A stretch of DNA of 64,000 nt from Hawksworthiomyces lignivorus (lineage: Eukaryota > Ascomycota > Sordariomycetes > Ophiostomatales > Ophiostomataceae). The notes beneath the pieces were generated by a model. It was not told the DNA's origin and searched no databases. It saw only the letters and a program-made list of their open reading frames with translations. Location: positions 186,001 through 250,000 of the forward strand of contig NTMA01000032.1 in NCBI GenBank assembly GCA_002917075.1, given 5' to 3'. The stretch's first letter is position 1, and every line of letters starts with the position of its first letter. The position numbers and the translations under genes were made by a program. Shown here in pieces: positions 34,960-46,413 of the stretch.

Positions 34960-35428
34960 GGAGAACCAAAAAAAAGTAAGCAGAGAAAAGAACATGGGAG
35001 AGCCTGAAGGCTTCGCCAATTGAGATATCACATGGAAATCAGAGGACAGAATCAAATTGTCTTTTTGCTATTGCGAGAACTTTCGGCATCCAGATCACAA
35101 ACCAGAGGACAAAGTGACAGAAGGGCTTCTGATTTACAATCTGCAGTCAAGTAGCTGTATGTATGAAAGTGCTGTCAAATGACATTCGTTTAGCGACCCT
35201 AGTACGCCCTGTGGAGGGAGGCTAGGCCTAGCTAAATGGACCTCGGCAGTAGCTGCTTAGCGCCTCGCGGGGAAGCTCAAACTTGCCGATCCGGGGCACA
35301 TCGTCGACTTATAAGCAGTGGAGGGCGGAGGGAGAAGCCAAAAAGCTGTGCTCTGTAATATTGGAGACGATCAATCGTAGTTGTCTTCATTTGGATCTCT
35401 CAGCACAAATCCCACATTTGGTTCTACC
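34960..35428. other. Gap upstream of the crotonase
   Basis: About 470 bases: 3' UTR of the previous gene and promoter of the next. No gene or repeat seen. Confidence 0.4.
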
Positions 35429-36388
35429 ATGAGTTACGAACGAAAAGCCGCGGCGGACCTCGCCAGCCTGCGCCTGCCCGAGTCGTACGCCACCTACCAC
35501 CTCCCTGACATCCGCTTCGCCCACCACCCGGCCACGTCCCAGGCTGTCACCCCCGTCGTGCTCGTGATCCTCGACCGGCCCAAGGCGAAGAATGCCTTCA
35601 CTCCGGACATGTGCCAGTCGCTGATCACGGCGTTCCACCTGCTGTCGCGCGACCCCCGCGTGCGCTGCGTATTGCTGACCGGCGGCGACCCGCAGAACCG
35701 CACCTTCTGCGCCGGCGCCGATCTCGACATTGGCTTCCCGACGGGCCGCGACACGCGCACGAACCACCGCGACGGCGGCGGCTCCGTGTCGCTGGCCATC
35801 TTCCGCTGCCACAAGCCCGTCATTGCCGCTCTCAACGGCAGCGGCGTCGGCGTCGGCATCACCATGACGCTGCCGGCCGACATCCGCGTCGCCAGCAGCC
35901 AGGGCAAGTACGGCTTCGTGTTTGCGCGCCGCGGCCTCGTCATGGAGGCCTGCTCGTCCTACTTTCTGCCGCGCCTCGCCGGCCGCGCCGCCGCCCTGTA
36001 CCTGACCACCACGGGCGCCGCCCTGCCCGCCGCCCACAAGATGCTGTCGCCGCTGTTCGCCGAGATCGTCGCGCCCGACCAGGTGCTGCCCACGGCCCTC
36101 GGCCTGGCCGCCGACATCGCCGCCAACACGAGCCCCGTCAGTACCCGCGTCATGAAGGACATGCTGTTCAGCGGGCCCGACACACCCGAGGCCGCGCACC
36201 TGCTCGAGAGCAGCCTGCTCTTCCAGCGCTTCCAGAACCGCGACCTCGCCGAGGGAATCGCCAGCTTCAAGGAGCGGCGGCCCCCACAGTTCAAGGGTAC
36301 GATGGAGCAAGACGGGCCCGTCGAGTGGCCGTGGTGGGACACCAAGATTGTAGAGCGGGCCGACGAGGCGGAGAAGGCCAAGCTGTAA
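35429..36388 (+). CDS. Enoyl-CoA hydratase/isomerase (crotonase) family, probably peroxisomal
   Basis: Acts on acyl-CoA thioesters, most likely in fatty-acid beta-oxidation. Intronless, 319 residues from ATG 35429 (MSYERKAAADLASLRLPESY). Sequence upstream of this is open but has no ATG. Crotonase motifs are visible: VILDRPKAKNAFTPDM, the oxyanion-hole segment TFCAGADLDIGFP, and CHKPVIAALNGSGVGVGITM. Next come LPADIRVASSQGKYGFVFAR and the C-terminal LASFKERRPP-like block (here IASFKERRPPQFKG). The last three residues are AKL, a peroxisomal targeting signal type 1. Whether it is a hydratase or an isomerase cannot be told. Confidence 0.9.
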   Translation: MSYERKAAADLASLRLPESYATYHLPDIRFAHHPATSQAVTPVVLVILDRPKAKNAFTPDMCQSLITAFHLLSRDPRVRCVLLTGGDPQNRTFCAGADLDIGFPTGRDTRTNHRDGGGSVSLAIFRCHKPVIAALNGSGVGVGITMTLPADIRVASSQGKYGFVFARRGLVMEACSSYFLPRLAGRAAALYLTTTGAALPAAHKMLSPLFAEIVAPDQVLPTALGLAADIAANTSPVSTRVMKDMLFSGPDTPEAAHLLESSLLFQRFQNRDLAEGIASFKERRPPQFKGTMEQDGPVEWPWWDTKIVERADEAEKAKL

Positions 36389-36540
36389 GAGTATTTGTGC
36401 TCTGTTTTTCCTTTCCCTTCACTCTCCATGCACTGTAAATAGCGTTCAGAATTCAGAGAGACAGTCTTTAAAAGTCTTGGTTTTCGTGTCCTTTTCTTTC
36501 GTAATATGTACAATTCGTCACGTTTTGAACGCGGCTCATT

Positions 36541-38776
36541 TCATATGATGACAAGTGTTTCTTCCGCTGCACCGTTGATCCAATCCAGTCGCTCATCTTC
36601 CAAAATGAACGTCCCAAGTCGTACAAATGTGCCGCCGTCTTCTGTTTTGGTTAACATCAAACCTTCCAGGTGAGTGATCCGCAAACACCACACGGAGAAT
36701 GGCTGAAGCGGCTTTTGGCGAGGATGCGGAAGGTCCACCTGGCAGAGACCCACCATCAGCTTGCTCATGTGGCCTTCAGTGGAAGTCGTAGGGTACGGAA
36801 ATGTGTCCGCAGGTTGTTCTTCTTCCACTGTCTCGTAGAGATACTGCACCGGATCCTAGTCGGCGTCGTCCGTATTGGTCTTATCTTCGCCGAGAATCAG
36901 ACATGCCTCGCGGACCTCGCCGCACACTTTCAAGTAGCCGCCACGGACGGGCCGGACCTCACCGACCCCGGTGCTAACATTGTTCCCTCGTGCCCCACCG
37001 TCTTCAACGTCGTCTCCTTCGAATTCGATGCGCGCATCCACCACCCGGCAGTGCTGCTTCTCCCCCTGGCCGGCGTCTCCGTGCATCTGGAGAAACTCCT
37101 CGGGAAATACGACATCACCGTCAACTGCCGCCCATGACCAGGATGGGGCTCGGTATGCAGGTGTGCGATAGAGGCGAGTGGGCGTGCCCCAGAGTAGCGC
37201 GCCGGGCAGGTCATTACGCCAGAGGCCTGCGAGGTAGTGATCATCTGCGTGACGGGAGCGCGCGGCGTACCGGGCGAGGCCCGCGAGCGCCGGTAGCTTG
37301 TCCCGGCCAAAGGTGAGCCGGCGGCGGGTGAAGTCTTCGACGACGAGCGCCCACGTCACCGCCTGTTGCAGGACGCTGCCTGATTTAGCTGCTGCTGATG
37401 TTCCCGCCTCCAGTTGCGCCTTTTTGGCCAGGTCGCCCGGCAGCCGATCCACCGGCCGGGACCCGACGAGCCACATGGGTTTCGGCAGGCCCCAGAACGA
37501 CTGCTCCGGCGTGGTGCGCTGCGCGCTCTCACTGAGGCAGGCCGTCTTGCACTGCCAGCTCAGCTGCCGGGAGCCGTACGTGAGCACGCGCGGCGCCAGC
37601 AGCCCCTCCTGCAGCGTCCAGCCGCGCGTCTGCAGCGGCTCCCCGGAGTGCAGGCCGGGCGCGTCCACGTAGCGGGCGCGGACGAACACCGTTCCTTCGA
37701 TGAGCGCGGGCGCAGCGTCTGCCGCACCGCCTTTGTCAGCGGCGGCAGCTGCGGTAGCTTTGCTGACGGCGCGCAGAGGCACGCCGGCGAGGACGGGATC
37801 GTCGGCGGCGAGGCGCACAAAGCAGCCCTGGGAGCTGTCGCTCGCCGCCGCCGCCTGCAGGGTCACGACGGCGTTGCTGTAGACGTCGCACATGGTGGCC
37901 GACTCGGCTAGCCAGTCCGGCAGCGAGTCCTGCAGGATGCACTGCGCATCGACCCAGAGGCAGCGCAGGCCGAGGCGCCGCGTGATGGCCAGCGCATCGC
38001 GGATGGTGCGGCTGAGCCGAGGCTCGTCCAAGCTCACCTGGTTGCGCGCGAGACTGGCCGTCGTCAAGACGCTGTTCTGCGACGTTCCCCAGCAGTAACT
38101 CAGGGCCGCATACTGGCCCCGAAGGTCGCGCGGCGGCACGAAAACCCTCGGTCGGACTGAATCTCCGTCCCCTACGTCAATCAGACGCGTTGGCAGCGGC
38201 GTTTCGACGATCTTTGGGCAGGCGTCGTGACCATGCACGCAGTCGTGCAGCCATTGCTTGGCCAAAGCAAAGCAGGCGTCAGATGCAGTGTCACCGACGA
38301 CAGGTCGGCCATGCCAGAATGACGCTGCTGGGTTTTCTTTCAAATAAAAATAATTAGGTCACCAGACGGCAGCTCGAGTCTTATACGCTTGCAACAGGAC
38401 CTCTCTTACCGGGATGCGTGTAAAACCCTCCCAAGTTCTGGTCTCTCGAGATTGACCCCGTTCCATTGCCATCTACTGACTGACATTTCCAGTGGATGTT
38501 ATCCTCTAGCCTTGTTCGTAGCTTGCTGTGAAATATGGAGATGGCAGAATGTCCTGGGGCATCTTTGCTTGCCCATGCCCGCTTTCCTTTGCTGTCGTCC
38601 CTGTGGTGTTGAGCGTGGCTTGACGCGACCAGCTTGCAGAACCTACAACCACTCGCAGCCGAGAGCTCCAAGACTTCTGTATTTCCGTATGTCCGCAATA
38701 AGCGCTCTTCAGTCCATGGAAATTCTAAGGTAATGCCAGAACATCCTTTACAGAGAGAGGATATGGTCTCTGGCAT
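36541..38776 (-). pseudogene. HET-domain (heterokaryon incompatibility) protein with a premature stop
   Basis: HET proteins mediate cell death after fusion of incompatible strains. Exon 1 is 38776-38410 (MPETISSLCKGCSGITLEF) and exon 2 begins at 38336. The HET domain is clear: YAALSYCWGTSQNSVLTT, LGLRCLWVDAQCILQDS, DVYSNAVVTLQAA and RGWTLQEGLLAPRVLTYGSR. The frame meets TAG at 36856-36858. In exactly the same frame it continues for another 104 codons with normal HET C-terminal sequence (FSVWCLRITHLEGLMLTK, TFVRLGTFILEDERLDW) to TGA at 36541. Removing one codon change would restore about 720 residues. As it stands the product is 615 residues with the whole HET domain intact, so it might still function. 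Confidence 0.85.
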
Positions 38777-39204
38777 GTTTCAAATGCAGCGTTAACAGCG
38801 ACGCAATCCGTGAGTTACTGGTGCTGAGTTTCAACGTTTAGGCTGAGATTAGCCGTAGGTACAGATAACTTGCCAATAAATACTCAGTCAACTAAATTGA
38901 TGCAAGCTGAATCACGTGTGCAAATTTGCATGCTGGGTACCAGAAGATTGAGGGAATCTCACAATCTACATCATAGAGACTCTTCGTGTGTGTTGTCCTT
39001 CTTTCGAGACAGAATGGTAAGTCTTCTACACCCTGACAGCCTGAGGACATTATCACAGAAAACAGATGATTGGTAACATTACAAAATCTATATCCATCCT
39101 TGTAGATTACCAGTAAACATACACATCAGATGTAAACAACGTGGTGTCCCAAGACGAGACAATAGACGCAGTTCAGTGATCAACTTCTCACGAGAGTCTT
39201 CTAG
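38777..39204. other. Gap between the HET gene and a 2OG oxygenase
   Basis: About 430 AT-rich bases holding the HET promoter and the oxygenase 3' UTR. Nothing else seen. Confidence 0.4.
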
Positions 39205-40541
39205 TTATGCTGGCAACCCTTGCTTTACAAATTTTTCGTATAGCTGGGGATACCACCGTTGGCCAACATCTGGGTGGCTGATAACCCGGTTTCGTAGCTG
39301 TGCTTCACCAAACTGCGCGCATGCACTGTTAGCAGGGCAAAATGGAGGATAGCACTAGACAGTTGTCTGCGATAAAGATTGAGTCTCTAACGTACGCATG
39401 AAAACAGCGGCGACAAGAATTCGCTCGGCACGTCGACAGCCCGCTTTTTCTTGTCGTCCGTCACGGGGATGCGGGCCACGATGTGTGCTGCCGACTCGCG
39501 GAGCTGCGGGTTGGTCAGGTCCAGCCGAACAGCCTGAAAGAAGGGGATGCTGTAGCGGACAGTCGATGTCGGCGAGATGACGCGGTGCGTCGTCGCGGGG
39601 CAGACGCCGCCCGTGATAGCCTCGAACCCCTGCTGGACGTTGACCACGAGGCTGCCCTCGATGGGCGGTGCCGCGATCCACTCGCCGCCCTTGCTGAGCA
39701 CCTGCAGGCCGCCGACGCTGTCCTGCGACAGGAAGGTGAACAGACCCGTGGAGTCTTTGTGCGGCCCGACGCCCTGGGAGCCCGGTGCGCTGGGCGGGTA
39801 TTTGACGACCTTGAGACGGTGCATGCTGCCCAGGAACTCGTCGAACGTGTCTGTAGGCAGTGACAGCGACTCGGCCACGAAGCCTAGGAACTGCTTGGAG
39901 ACCTTGTCTAACGCGGAGATGTAGGTCTCAGCAGCTTTCTGGAAACCTTCTAATTCGGGATACTTTTGAATTTGTCAGCTTTCGGTCACCTCAGCTTCGA
40001 GCACACAAAGAATATGTCTGTCTACCGTACCTGGCTTTGGCCCTCGAGTCTGCGCCAGACGGGATCCCCTTCCTTCCACTGCGAATCAACGGCAGAGCCG
40101 AAGTCGTATTGCTAACAATCGCTTGTCAGCTCGAATAAAATATATTTCTCGGGTGGTGCTATCGAGAAGATAGTCTTTACCTCTCGCAAATCTGTTCTTG
40201 CTGCTGTCGTCTCTGCGCCAAGTGCCGTGTAGCCCAAAAACGAAGGTGAGTTGCGCATGTTTACGCGCTCACGCTCTTCTGTTGGTATAGCAAACACTTG
40301 CGGGAGAAAGCCGTGTAAGTCTCGAATCAGTGGCTGGGATCACGTTAGTACGCGTATCCGGTAGTATGTCTACCTGGATGTTTGGTATCAGCCACGCACA
40401 CACCTCTACGCCCGTGTTGATGAGATACAGGAAGCCAACCCGGAAGAGAGCATCACGGAGGTTTCCCAGTTCTTCCGGCCGAGTTATCTGGTTCTCAAGG
40501 CGCCCGAAGTCCACCGTCGGGACAGACGTGAAATCCTCCAT
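39205..40541 (-). CDS. 2-oxoglutarate/Fe(II) oxygenase, isopenicillin-N-synthase-like
   Basis: Non-haem iron oxygenase of the plant/fungal GA-oxidase and flavonol-synthase type. The substrate is unknown. Five exons, all phase 0: 40541-40404, 40333-40181, 40111-40031, 39962-39396 and 39312-39205, giving 348 residues. The N-terminal DIOX_N part reads VPTVDFGRLENQ and ALFRVGFLYLINTGVE. The iron ligands are His and Asp in GVGPHKDSTGLFTFLSQD and the distal His in PATTHRVISP. The 2-oxoglutarate-binding Arg lies in TVRYSIPFF. The protein ends in WYPQLYEKFVKQGLPA. Introns have clear CTAAC branch sites. All key residues are present. Confidence 0.9.
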
Positions 40542-41955
40542 ACTGAATTCAGTATTTTTCAGTACTGCTCTGCGTAGATGATTCTACGAAACAGAAACAC
40601 AGCAGATGCCCACAGAGAGACGGTTGTTGTTGCACATGAACCTTGGTGATGAATTCTCACTACCGGCAATGATTGGCTTGGACCATTCAGATCGGAATTA
40701 TAAATTTCTCCAATCATCTGACTTGTCGACTCATTTCTTTGTCGTTTGCCTCGAATGGATGCAAGATCAGCCACATGGGCAGTGAATTTGGTGGAGAGCA
40801 CTGGATTCTCCAACCTCATACACCGCTATCGGCAAAATAATGCGCTCTAGCACATCCCGCCATTATTGCTATAAAGGGAAATGATTCTGTCGGACTTGAG
40901 AGTGCGAAATTTATGAGAGATTTCTTTATTTGGCAATTCTGGCGGCGCAACTTCCGGCCTTTACCGTCGGTGAGTCCAAACTCCTGGTCAAGGCATACTT
41001 TCAATTCTTCCGTTTTATTGGATTCCATCGGGGCGGGTATGCCAAGTCTTTATTTTATTTTATTTTTTATTTGAGTTTGCTCATTGTTTCGTTCGAGGAG
41101 TGCTAGCTCAAAGAACTACTCGTATTTGCTGTCCTATTTCGTTTCCATTGGAGCCTCCTTGGCGGCTAGCCTCCTAGCCTATTTTTACTCGAAACTACAC
41201 CCGATTATCTCGCGGGCCGCCAGTCAAACGCTTATGCATATTCAGTCTAAGATCTTCCTTGATCTCCTTTTTCTCCATGCCACAGTGGAGAATGTCGTCA
41301 GCGCAGGGTTCGATCACGCAAACAAGCGTAAGGCCACGGGAGTGTCAAAGAATTTGAGAGTCTATGGAAATACGAAATCTTTATGTCTTTCGGAACCTTA
41401 CCCGCCCAGCATGCTCGTTCGGGGCCCTGCTCCGAATTAGAAGTAGCCATTTCAGGTATATATTTTCCGAGAAAATCCGCCCGTACTCTTCATTTCTCCA
41501 TCAAGAAGTCTATCCTTGCCCAAAATCAGGGTTCATGTCGGCGGACATGGCAGTCCGACAAGCCATTAGAGAGAAAACAGAAAACTTCACGGATAAGCAA
41601 AGCCGGATTCAGTCAATTTTCCCCCTACTAGCAAGACTGAAGACTAAAAAAGAGGCGTAGTATGGTGGAATGTTCATTGTACTTTTGGGAATCTAAGTGA
41701 TGCAGAGGCCTTACATCTGGCGTGACTTAAGAGACTTCGAAAAAGAATTTACACCTCTGAATGTTGCCATACTGCCCTTCTCTTAGGAAACCTAGAGACT
41801 TGGCGAGGAAGACAAACACAGATGCTCACGACATTCAATTCATGATTTTAGACTTTTCTTCTCTTTGTAGCCTTCAGTAACAAATTTGTCTTATTTACTA
41901 CATTCAAAAACTGGACCTTATTTTAGAGCCATCAGACGTGGCTTCCTACTAGCTT
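40542..41955. other. Gap between two oxygenase genes
   Basis: About 1.4 kb of AT-rich sequence: promoter of the first oxygenase on the left and 3' end of the second on the right. Short plus-strand frames at 41084-41660 have no recognisable content. Confidence 0.4.
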
Positions 41956-43384
41956 CTAATATGCAACGAACTTCTCCCGTCCGTCCCACAGACTTACCAG
42001 CAAGGAACGCTCTCCAACCCATGGGGACCGGGCGTGCTAAGTCAAAGCGTCAGTTCGGATTCATGTAGGAAATATGCACTTCTTTGCAGTCTAGTGCCAT
42101 GTGGGCCAATTCCTTACCTGTACCGTATAGTTGTCAATATACGCCACATCACCAGCCTGCCACGGCACGAGGAAGCCGATGCTGTCTGCAATTTCCAACA
42201 CGCGGTCAAGGACCTCGTACGGGATTGGCGTCCCATCGCCGTAAGTAGTGGGTAAATGGTACTTGCCATCAAGACCCTTGTAAGGAGACTCAAGGGCCTG
42301 GTTGTCTCTGGCACGACCATAGACGCCCATGAGACCGTTGAAAAAGGACGGCTTTCCTGTAGAAGCCACGCGGCGCAAAGCGGGGAGCTTTTGTAGGACA
42401 TAGAGCCCGCCATTTGGTTGCCACTCGCCTTGGGCGTTCAGCTGCCCCTTCAAGACGGCTTCCACCTTTGCGTGGTGAACATCCAGGGAGTCACTGGGCT
42501 CAATGTCAAAGCCATATGAGTCCTTTTGTTATTTCGTACCCCGTTAGCGCTGTCTCTTTTTCATGAAGAAAAAAAAAGCAAAACCTACCTGCCAGTTCCA
42601 TCCAATATGTGCTGCTTCTGGATCCTCTTTTGATGGGAAATATTGCCGCCCAATAACACCTAAATTATTGCGATCAAATATTAGCAGCAGTTGTTGTTGA
42701 ACATGAATACTCAACTGCTTGAAGTTGTCACATGTGCTTCTATCAAATACGCCCTACCTTTGTCTGCCAACTCCTTTACAAATCCTGGAAGCTGCTTTTG
42801 TAATTCATCGTAGAGCTCGAGAGCCGACAGCAGAGGTGTCTGGCCGCCAGACTCTGGTACGATCTCTGAAAAAAAGAAGAGCACGCCAGGAAAGTACGCA
42901 GACCGACCATACTCAGAGTGATAGTAAAATTTGACATCCGAGGGCTCTTCATTTGCGGTCTTGACAAAGCTGTTCACGGTAGTGCGGATTCCCGATAAGC
43001 CAACCTCACGGTGCTGCTGTGGCAGCTTGAAAGCCTGTACGAACTTAGAAAAGTCGGCAGCATTCTTGACAGGGAAGCCGCGGAACAAAATGGTCCCATC
43101 TGTGGGCGTCAGCGAGGGAGAAGACATAGGTATGAAAGTAAATATTCTAAAGACTCACGGTCTCTGAGTAACAGGTCGAGTGTACCCTTGTCTGCGAGGG
43201 ACTCTATGTGGTGCACTGCGGCATCTATGTCCGCAAAGGAAACGCCCTCCTTAACTCGGACGCCTAGTGGGAAGACTTTACCATGAACAACACGGGCTTT
43301 GGGGACTGTGAACGTCTCAATCAGCGTATCCTGAAAAGCATCGTTGATTGTGGCGGTCTTCGATATGATGGTTGTCGTCGACAT
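41956..43384 (-). CDS. TauD/TfdA-family (clavaminate-synthase-like) dioxygenase
   Basis: Fe(II)/2-oxoglutarate dioxygenase of the taurine dioxygenase superfamily. Five exons, 43384-43159, 43099-42758, 42659-42589, 42522-42118 and 42036-41956, join in phase to 374 residues. The N-terminus is MSTTTIISKTATINDAF. HGTILFRGFPVKN opens the fold. The HxE iron pair is in FYYHSEYGRSAYFPGVLFFF, and the distal His in VAYIDNYTVQHARSPWVG, which is split by the last intron. The 2OG-binding Arg is in GERSLLVSLWDGREKF. Fungal members often act on aromatic, sulfonate or secondary-metabolite substrates; which one applies is not visible. It is divergently paired with the transporter at 43977. Confidence 0.9.
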
Positions 43385-43976
43385 TGTGACAGTAAAATCT
43401 TATCTAGGTGGTTGGTTTTGTGCTTGTTATAAGCTCTTCGACAATATAATCCAAGAGTGAAACAAGAATCAAAAACAAAATTTCAAGATATATAGGTAAC
43501 TAAATACAACCTGATTGTAGCGAAGTCGGGAAAGAAGAAAAAGGGTTCTTAGTAAAATTTACAAGTCTCTCGAGCTCAAGTCTTAGACAACGGTCCAAGC
43601 TGTCGTCTGCAGGGATACTGAATATGTAGTTGGAGTGGGACACGGAACTTAGTTCGGCAATAAATACCATGATCCATGGTCAAAGTACCTTAGAGCACGG
43701 AACAGTTTCCACTAAGAAGCATCTGGGCAAGACGTCATCTTAGCACGAATTACGAGTCGCATCAAAGTTGACCAGTCCCAAAGCTGTGGATTTTAATAAA
43801 CGAGCATCTTGGAGACGACGTGTGTGTAAGTCAATACCACATTAAGCGGATATAAATTATTGGTGTTTTCTTTCTATTTTCTCTTGTCGCTAAAATGTTC
43901 CTTTCTTTTCCTATCTGGATGTTTGAGATAAATATAAACTCTACATAAACAGAATTACGCTTTTAAGTCCATAGTA
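43385..43976. promoter_or_regulatory. Divergent promoter: TauD-like dioxygenase / MFS transporter
   Basis: 592 bases between two start codons, suggesting co-regulation of enzyme and transporter. I see no CGG-N5-CCG site of the kind found at 53-60 kb. Confidence 0.5.
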
Positions 43977-46413
43977 ATGGCTTATACCATCGAAGAAAAT
44001 GTGCCACGCAAACACATTGATCACCCGACGCCAGGTGATCTCGAAGGCGCCGGCTATGGAACGAAACGCAAGAGCTGGAAATACTATCTCTGGGACTCTT
44101 TCGACAAATCCGCAGAGGAACAACGGCTGATCCTGAAGCTTGACTTGACATTGATGACTTTCGGCTGCCTGGGGACGTTTATCAAGTACATCGACAGGTG
44201 TGTCTTGGCACTATTCTTTTTAACACATTTGGCTCCAAGTAGCTCTATTTTTCTGCTAATACGCGTGTTGCAGATCCAACCTCCAATCAGCTTTTGTGTC
44301 TGGAATGGAGGAAGACTTATCTCTTTACGGCAATGTATGCGTCGTCCTTCTTGCAAAGCTGTATTTAGTTCTTGCGTGCTCAATTCTGACCATCATCAGC
44401 AACTCAACTATGCCAACACCTGTTACAGCGTCGCAAATGTAAGTTCTTGGCTTTTTTTGCCTCGTGCCTACCACTCACATATAACTTGTTACTGACTTTT
44501 ATGACGCCTAGATTCTTGCTCTGTGGCCTTCGAACTTGTGGCTTTCTCGATCCAATCCGAGATGGTTTATTCCGTACGTCGTTGATCGTTTTGGTCCAGA
44601 GCGGTATTGTGTAGAAATAACTAACAATCGACTCTTTAGCATGATAGAACTCGGCTGGACCATCAGCACGTTCGGACAAGCCGCAATGAAAAACTCGACG
44701 CAGATGTATGTTCTGCGAACGCTTGTTGGTATTTTTGAGGCGTAAGTTGCGACCACTTGAAATTATTGGTATTATTCGAGGCAACTTCGGAGCTAACGAA
44801 CCTCCAGTGGCCACTTCTCTGCTTGTAAGGACTATCTATATATATCACACCACGACATCGTTGCTGTGAGATTTCTGACTTCTTTTGCAGTGGTTTATCT
44901 CTGTGGTGCATGGTATCAGAAAGCCGAGTTGTCCAAGGTAAGGAACTACAAACTTTCAATTCCTGAGAAATTATTCGAAGCTGATGCGGTTCACAGAGAA
45001 TTGCCATCATCGACTGTGCTACGGCTATCGGACCAATGTTCAGCTCATACCTTCAAGCTGCCGCCTATACTGGATTAAATGGCGTTCACGGTCTCGCTGG
45101 ATGGCGCTGGGTAAGCTCTTTACAAACGAGGAAAGAGGAGGAGAATTACTATTGGGAACGAAAAGTCTCGCAATTGCTGACACACTATCAGCTGTTTATC
45201 ATTGATGGAGTTATCTCAGTTGGAATTATCATTCCTCAAGCCATCTTTTATCCCGACGTGCCTGCTCGTCAGACACCTGGTTACTTGTTCAGCGAGTCGG
45301 TATGCGTTACACCAATCCTAGAAGCTTCACGCAGATGGTAGCAACACAATTAGTCTAACAGCCGCAGGAACTTGAATTAGCCAGGGACAGAAATCCGAAA
45401 GAGGGTCGCGTCCGACAGGGTCGCTTTACTTGGGCCCAGATCAAGCGATGGGCGGTCAGTATCGACATTTGGCTCCTATGGGTTATTTCCTTGTAAGTTA
45501 GACTCCAACATCTGAGCCGTATTGTTTCCATGCCATGTGAATTGCTAAGATTCTCCATAGCGCAAACTCTATCGGAAACCAGCCCGCCAGCTCCATGGCT
45601 TTCTGGTTCAAGGCTTGGAATAAAATCAAGCCGGGCTCATACACAGTGGCTCAGATTAGTATGTTACATAACTCTACTCGTACAAGTACGATATTTCGAA
45701 GTGCTAACAAATATAGACAATTATCCAACTCCGATTCAGGCTATCACTGTTGTGATCACACTGGCCATGGCCTGGATTAGTGACTATTGGCTGCATGGCA
45801 GTCGCTGGCAGATGCTTGTTCTCGGCGGTCTCGTCAATGGCGTGGTATGCGTCCTGCTCGCCGCCACCCCCGTCTTCCCGGAACACAAGGCATTCCGGTG
45901 GTTCCTGTACTATCAAACGGGCTGGGCGCAGTCCAGCTGCGTCATGTTCTGGGCTTGGACGCAAGAGACGCTTGCCGGCGACCCGGGCTCGCGTGCGTTT
46001 GCATCAGCAGGCCTGAACGTCTGGGCATGGGTTGGTATCGCTACGATGTAAGCCAACTAAACTCGCTTTTTGTGTCGGTTATGTGATACACTTTATTTTT
46101 GCAAGGCTAACCAATATATAGTCCTCTTGCTGCGTTCCAAACTGTAGACCAACCTGCTGTCGTAGGTGGTAACTGGACCGCAGCCGGCTGCTGTTTCCTC
46201 CTTGCCTTCTGCGCCGCCCTTCTTGGCTATCTGCAACATCGCCGTAATACGCTTCGTGGGGGGGAGCAAGGTCTCGTGCAAGTCACAGAAGCGAAACAGG
46301 ATGAACTTAGTGGTGGTCCATCATCTAACGGTTCTATCTCAGACAACAAGGATAAGCTAGAAGGTACTTCTGTAGCCCAAGAAGTTACCGAAGTTCGTGA
46401 ACTGCGTATATGA
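43977..46413 (+). CDS. MFS transporter, pantothenate/allantoate (Dal5/Liz1/Fen2) family
   Basis: Plasma-membrane uptake of a small organic anion. Thirteen exons, all in phase: 43977-44197, 44274-44334, 44400-44438, 44512-44573, 44640-44741, 44808-44824, 44891-44937, 44997-45110, 45192-45299, 45368-45492, 45561-45658, 45717-46047 and 46122-46413. The product is 538 residues. The family core is visible as FIKYIDR joined to [20 protein letters not shown] and [47 protein letters not shown] and [20 protein letters not shown] follow, with the last helix [17 protein letters not shown]. Twelve spans are expected. Substrate is open; the family carries pantothenate, biotin, allantoate and other acids. 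Confidence 0.9.
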
